Shown piece after piece: positions 60,706 through 64,000 of a stretch of DNA of 64,000 nucleotides. This stretch comes from Paenarthrobacter nicotinovorans. GTDB taxonomy: Bacteria; Actinomycetota; Actinomycetes; Actinomycetales; Micrococcaceae. The stretch lies in assembly GCF_021919345.1 (NCBI RefSeq), contig NZ_CP089293.1:2852001-2916000 (forward strand), given 5' to 3'. The first letter of the stretch is position 1, and every line of letters starts with the position of its first letter. Both the position numbers and the translations under genes were made by a program. Below the pieces are notes generated by a model, which made no database searches, was not told where the DNA came from, and worked only from the letters and a program-made list of their open reading frames with translations.

Positions 60706-61938
60706 ATGGATGGATTTGGATTGGTTTTGGCCTTGCTGATGCTGCTGGTTGGCGCTGCGGTTGGTCTCGCTGCCGGCTACGTTGCCTTCCGACGCCGGGG
60801 CGCTGGCTTGGAAGAGGACTTCGACGCCGTCTCGTCGCGGCTTTCGGAGGTGACGGCGCAGTTGGCAGCGGCCGACGCCGAGCGGCGGCTTTTGTTTACG
60901 CAGAACCGCGAGTTGAGCGCGGCCAGGAACTCCGACGGCAGTGTTCTGCGGGCGTTGGCTCCCGTAGCCGAGAAACTTACGGCGGTACAGCAGCAGGTGT
61001 CATTGCTGGAGCGCGACCGCGTGGAGCAGTACGGACAGCTTGCCCAACAGCTGCAGGACGCACGCCTCTCCGATGAACAACTCCTCAGGTCGACCCACGC
61101 GCTGGCTTCCGCCCTTCGTTCCAACAGCGCGCGTGGCCAGTGGGGCGAGGTGCAACTTCGGCGCGTAGTGGAGGCGTCAGGGATGCTGCGGCACGTCGAC
61201 TTCCACGAACAGGTGCATTCGGGCAGAACCGAGAATACGTTGCGGCCGGACCTCGTGGTTCAGCTGCCTGGCGGCAAGCAACTTGTGGTGGACGCCAAAG
61301 TACCGCTGGCCTCCTACCTCGCGGCCCAGGAGCAGTTGCATGGAGACGGGGCCTTCGGTGAATCGGTAGCCCTTGCCAGTAACCAGGACTCGAAGACACT
61401 CCTGGCACAGCACGCCAAAGCGCTCAAGGCCCACATCGATGCACTGGCAACCAAGAAGTACTGGGACATTCCGGGTAACTCCCCCGAGCTGGTGATCTGC
61501 TTCCTTCCGGCGGAGTCGATCCTGGCATCCGCCCTTGAGGCCGACCCGGCCTTGCTGGAGCACGCTCTGTCCCGGAACGTCGTACTTGCCTCCCCCGGCA
61601 CGCTGCTGGCAGTCCTCAAATCAGTGGCCTTTACTTGGCGGCAGGATGTCCTCACGGACAGCGCCCACGAGCTGTTTGAGCTCTCCAAGCAGTTGTACGA
61701 ACGGATGGGCACACTGGGCGAGAACGTCAGCAAGCTGGGAAGCTCTCTCAAGACCTCGGTTGATCGCTACAACGCCATGGTAGGCACCTTGGAAGCGCGG
61801 GTGCTCCCCACGGCCCGCAAGCTCAACACCATGGACGATGCCGGACTTACGGCCCCGCCGTCGGTGGAAGCCGTTCCCAGGGCGCTGGCTGCACCTGAGC
61901 TCCTTGAAAACAGGGAAGATCGGGATTCAGCAGCCTGA
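60706..61938 (+). CDS. rmuC: DNA recombination protein RmuC
   Basis: A 410-aa RmuC-family protein, proposed to limit inversions at short inverted repeats. An N-terminal membrane segment (VLALLMLLVGAAVGLAAGYVAF) is followed by coiled coil (residues ~30-140), then the RmuC nuclease-like domain with RGQWGEVQLRRVVEASGM, LRPDLVVQLPGGKQLVVDAKVPLASY and TKKYWDIPGNSPELVICFLP. The Asp-x-Lys in VVDAKVP matches the PD-(D/E)XK-type active site. It is divergent from ychF with 106 bp between them. It ends before a 17-bp-stem terminator shared with ispH. Confidence 0.94.
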   Translation: MDGFGLVLALLMLLVGAAVGLAAGYVAFRRRGAGLEEDFDAVSSRLSEVTAQLAAADAERRLLFTQNRELSAARNSDGSVLRALAPVAEKLTAVQQQVSLLERDRVEQYGQLAQQLQDARLSDEQLLRSTHALASALRSNSARGQWGEVQLRRVVEASGMLRHVDFHEQVHSGRTENTLRPDLVVQLPGGKQLVVDAKVPLASYLAAQEQLHGDGAFGESVALASNQDSKTLLAQHAKALKAHIDALATKKYWDIPGNSPELVICFLPAESILASALEADPALLEHALSRNVVLASPGTLLAVLKSVAFTWRQDVLTDSAHELFELSKQLYERMGTLGENVSKLGSSLKTSVDRYNAMVGTLEARVLPTARKLNTMDDAGLTAPPSVEAVPRALAAPELLENREDRDSAA

Positions 61939-61945
61939 CTGAAAA

Positions 61946-61985
61946 GACCCGTTGCGGGCCGTTCGTAGACGGCCCGCAACGGGTC
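61946..61985. terminator. Bidirectional intrinsic terminator
   Basis: GACCCGTTGCGGGCCGT pairs perfectly with ACGGCCCGCAACGGGTC around TCGTAG (17 bp), preceded by AAAA and followed by AAAAT. It lies between convergent rmuC and ispH. The A-run on the left makes a T-run for the minus-strand ispH transcript. Confidence 0.88.
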
Positions 61986-62019
61986 AAAATGTCCGGATCC
62001 CAGTGTCTGGGTTTGAGAC

Positions 62020-63105
62020 CTAGGATGAGGGGCGGTTTCCGCGCCCGCCCAGGGCACGCGTGACGTCGCCCGCCTTCTTCAAGGTTGCACGCAATTCCTT
62101 GGGCAGCGAGAAGAGGAGGTCTTCCTCTGCCGTGACAACTTCCTGGACTTCGCCATAACCATAGTCCGCGAGCAGTCGCAGGACGTCCTGCACCAGGACT
62201 TCAGGAACGGAGGCCCCGGAGGTCACGCCTACGGTAGCCACGCCTTCGAACCAGGATTCGTCCACTTCGTTCGCGAAGTCGACGCGATATGAACTCTTGG
62301 CTCCGTATTCGAGAGCAACTTCAACCAGGCGTACTGAGTTGGAGGAGTTTGCTGAACCCACAACGATCACCAGGTCGGCCTGCGGAGCGATCTTCTTGAT
62401 GGCTACCTGGCGGTTGGTGGTGGCGTAGCAGATATCGTCGCTGGGCGGATCCTGCAACGTCGGGAAGCGGTCCTTCAGCAGACGGACCGTTTCCATGGTC
62501 TCGTCCACACTCAGCGTGGTCTGCGAAAGCCAGATGGTCTTCTCTGGGTCGCGGACGGTGACCTTGTCTACCTCGTGGGGGCCGTTGATGATCTGGATGT
62601 GCTCGGGAGCTTCGCCGGCCGTACCTTCGACTTCCTCGTGGCCCTCGTGGCCGATGAGCAGGATGTCGTAGTCTTCCTTGGCGAAGCGCACAGCCTCTTT
62701 ATGGACTTTGGTGACCAAGGGGCAGGTGGCATCGATGGTGCGCAGGCCACGGTCCTCAGCCGACTGGACAACAGCGGGGGAAACGCCGTGTGCCGAGAAG
62801 ATCACCAAGGCGCCCTCGGGAACTTCGTCAGTTTCCTCCACGAAAATGGCACCCTGTTCTTCCAGGGAGCTGACCACATGGACATTGTGGACGATCTGCT
62901 TCCGGACATAGACAGGCGGCCCGTAGTGCTCCAGGGCCTTCTCAACAGCGATGACAGCCCTGTCGACACCGGCACAGTAGCCGCGCGGAGCTGCCAGCAG
63001 GACCTTCTTGGGACCCGTCACGGGAGCCGCTGCCTGAACCTCTTCCGGAGATCGCCGTCTGCGGGGCACCGTTGGCATCGGGATGGAAACTGCTGTGCTG
63101 GTCAT
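62020..63105 (-). CDS. ispH: 4-hydroxy-3-methylbut-2-enyl diphosphate reductase
   Basis: IspH (361 aa) makes IPP and DMAPP in the last step of the MEP isoprenoid pathway with a [4Fe-4S] cluster. The three cluster cysteines are in [28 protein letters not shown] and [13 protein letters not shown]. The N-terminal 30 residues ([20 protein letters not shown]) are an extension. The catalytic Glu region is in [19 protein letters not shown]. It starts at ATG 63105, 24 bases after the upstream membrane gene on the same strand, and the two may be co-transcribed. Confidence 0.96.
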   Translation of the reverse strand: MTSTAVSIPMPTVPRRRRSPEEVQAAAPVTGPKKVLLAAPRGYCAGVDRAVIAVEKALEHYGPPVYVRKQIVHNVHVVSSLEEQGAIFVEETDEVPEGALVIFSAHGVSPAVVQSAEDRGLRTIDATCPLVTKVHKEAVRFAKEDYDILLIGHEGHEEVEGTAGEAPEHIQIINGPHEVDKVTVRDPEKTIWLSQTTLSVDETMETVRLLKDRFPTLQDPPSDDICYATTNRQVAIKKIAPQADLVIVVGSANSSNSVRLVEVALEYGAKSSYRVDFANEVDESWFEGVATVGVTSGASVPEVLVQDVLRLLADYGYGEVQEVVTAEEDLLFSLPKELRATLKKAGDVTRALGGRGNRPSS

Positions 63106-63129
63106 GCCTCCATGCTACCGGCCCGGCCT

Positions 63130-63993
63130 TTAGCTCAGGGCAGAACGTGACCGTTGTCGCCCTGAGACCACAGCTGCTATGACGCCCACCACAAGGACAA
63201 CGCCGGAGACGACCGCTGCAATCACAACCCACTGCCCGAAGCCGGCGCGGGCCGCAGTGAGGAACTCATCCTTGAACAGCTCCGCCACACCGTTGGCGCT
63301 GTCGAGGTTCCCCACCACTCCCCCGGCAAGATCAGCCCCGGCAGTCCAAAGGGCTGCAAGGGCGAGCCCGCCAAGTCCGAGGAACACCAGAACCAGGGAA
63401 CGGCGTCGAGAGGCAACGAGCGCCAGAAGGGCCGAAACTACAGCGCCAAGGGCCGCCACCCACCACAAGGGAGCGAACGTCGCGACCCGCTCGACGAGTT
63501 GTCGGTGGGAAGGCTGCCCCAGCGACACCAGGCTCTCGGCCGGAACATCAATGCGAATAGTGGTGGCCTCGGCGAAGTGGTCGCGAACAAGCCTGACCAT
63601 GGGACCGATGTCAAGGACAAGTGCGGTACTGCCACGGGCTTCCTCGGCTTGGTCCACTGTGCCGAAGTTGAGTTTGTGGCTGTTCCTGACAGTGTCCTCC
63701 CAGGCCTTCGGATAGTCGCTCCACGACTGCATGCCCGAGGCAGCTTTCCGCAGGGCATCGGCGGCCAGCGACTGAATGGGATCGGGGAGATCCACTGAGG
63801 ACTCAAAGGTCCCTACAGCGGCCGCAGCCAGCCTGCCCTGGAATCCGGGGTCATTTCCCAGGGATCCGGCGATACGGACAAACCCTTCTTCCTTGACGAT
63901 GTTCTGGTCCACCCACGCGGTGGGAACGGCGACGGCCGTGAGGAGCACGGCGAGGACCACTCCAACTGCTGAGACAAAAGTACGCAAGGTCAT
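63130..63993 (-). CDS. Membrane protein of unknown function
   Basis: A 287-aa protein. One N-terminal helix (FVSAVGVVLAVLLTAVAVPTAW) leads to an outer domain (~30-165) with AWVDQNIVKEEGFVRIAGSL, and about three more helices follow near residues 175-265 (WWVAALGAVVSALLALVAS, LVLVFLGLGGLALAALW, VVIAAVVSGVVLVVGVIAAVV). The basic tail is SGRQRSRSALS. I recognise no named family. It is complete, starting at ATG 63993, and precedes ispH by 24 bases. A lipid or envelope link is possible through ispH but is only guilt by proximity. Confidence 0.75.
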   Translation of the reverse strand: MTLRTFVSAVGVVLAVLLTAVAVPTAWVDQNIVKEEGFVRIAGSLGNDPGFQGRLAAAAVGTFESSVDLPDPIQSLAADALRKAASGMQSWSDYPKAWEDTVRNSHKLNFGTVDQAEEARGSTALVLDIGPMVRLVRDHFAEATTIRIDVPAESLVSLGQPSHRQLVERVATFAPLWWVAALGAVVSALLALVASRRRSLVLVFLGLGGLALAALWTAGADLAGGVVGNLDSANGVAELFKDEFLTAARAGFGQWVVIAAVVSGVVLVVGVIAAVVSGRQRSRSALS

Positions 63994-64000
63994 CCTTGGG

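Overview
The window is a stretch of a high-GC actinobacterial chromosome, most likely Arthrobacter or Paenarthrobacter (Micrococcaceae). The support is frequent GTG/TTG starts, a coproporphyrin-type heme operon with HemQ, the small actinobacterial families DUF3107 and DUF3117, a SigE/RseA/TatB block, and a GluABCD-type glutamate transporter. Genes are densely packed. There are many 4-base start/stop overlaps, and convergent genes are usually separated by long, nearly perfect hairpins. I saw no rRNA, tRNA, CRISPR array, insertion sequence or prophage.

Layout: 1-8160 is heme synthesis. On the minus strand it runs hemE-hemY-hemQ-hemH-hemC-hemD-hemB (hemB leaves the window after 53 codons), with hemA divergent on the plus strand. 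8173-14600 holds an SDR oxidoreductase, a MoeZ-like E1/rhodanese, a TetR regulator, DUF3107, a small membrane protein and the thiO-thiS-thiG-phhB operon behind a TPP riboswitch. thiE (14599-15294) is divergent from it. 15412-16793 is an accessory-looking cassette: a haloalkane-dehalogenase-like hydrolase, a CGNR-family regulator and a palindromic operator. 16971-24499 has an RNB exonuclease, a DEAD-box helicase, a solitary DNA methyltransferase, MarC, a PHP phosphoesterase and aminopeptidase P.

24595-34480 carries a stress-type membrane protein, an MgtE_N/CBS protein, DUF1003, Mrp, tatB-rseA-sigE, an O-methyltransferase, DUF3117, a GPI-mannosyltransferase-like protein, a DivIVA-like protein and a LOG-family protein. 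34644-37933 is gluABCD, in which gluC is frameshifted. 38258-46656 has dapE/dapD, a secreted lysozyme-like protein, a second TetR with its likely operator, galE, gltA and dapC. 46671-50810 has a ferredoxin, two small proteins, typA and an SGNH lipoprotein. 50900-56378 is a peptide ABC transporter. 56802-63993 has an 849-residue membrane protein of unknown function, ychF, rmuC, ispH and a final membrane protein.

Most of this is conserved chromosomal backbone. From memory, the gene neighbours match Mycobacterium tuberculosis blocks (moeZ/TetR/TB9.4/rhlE; sigE/rseA/tatB/mrp; dapC/fdxC; dapD/dapE; ispH/ychF). I did not find a large undescribed system. The least-explained items are the hydrolase/CGNR cassette with its operator, the 849-residue protein with a TcaA-like layout, the solitary methyltransferase, the two thiamine units packed back to back across a riboswitch, and the gluC frameshift.
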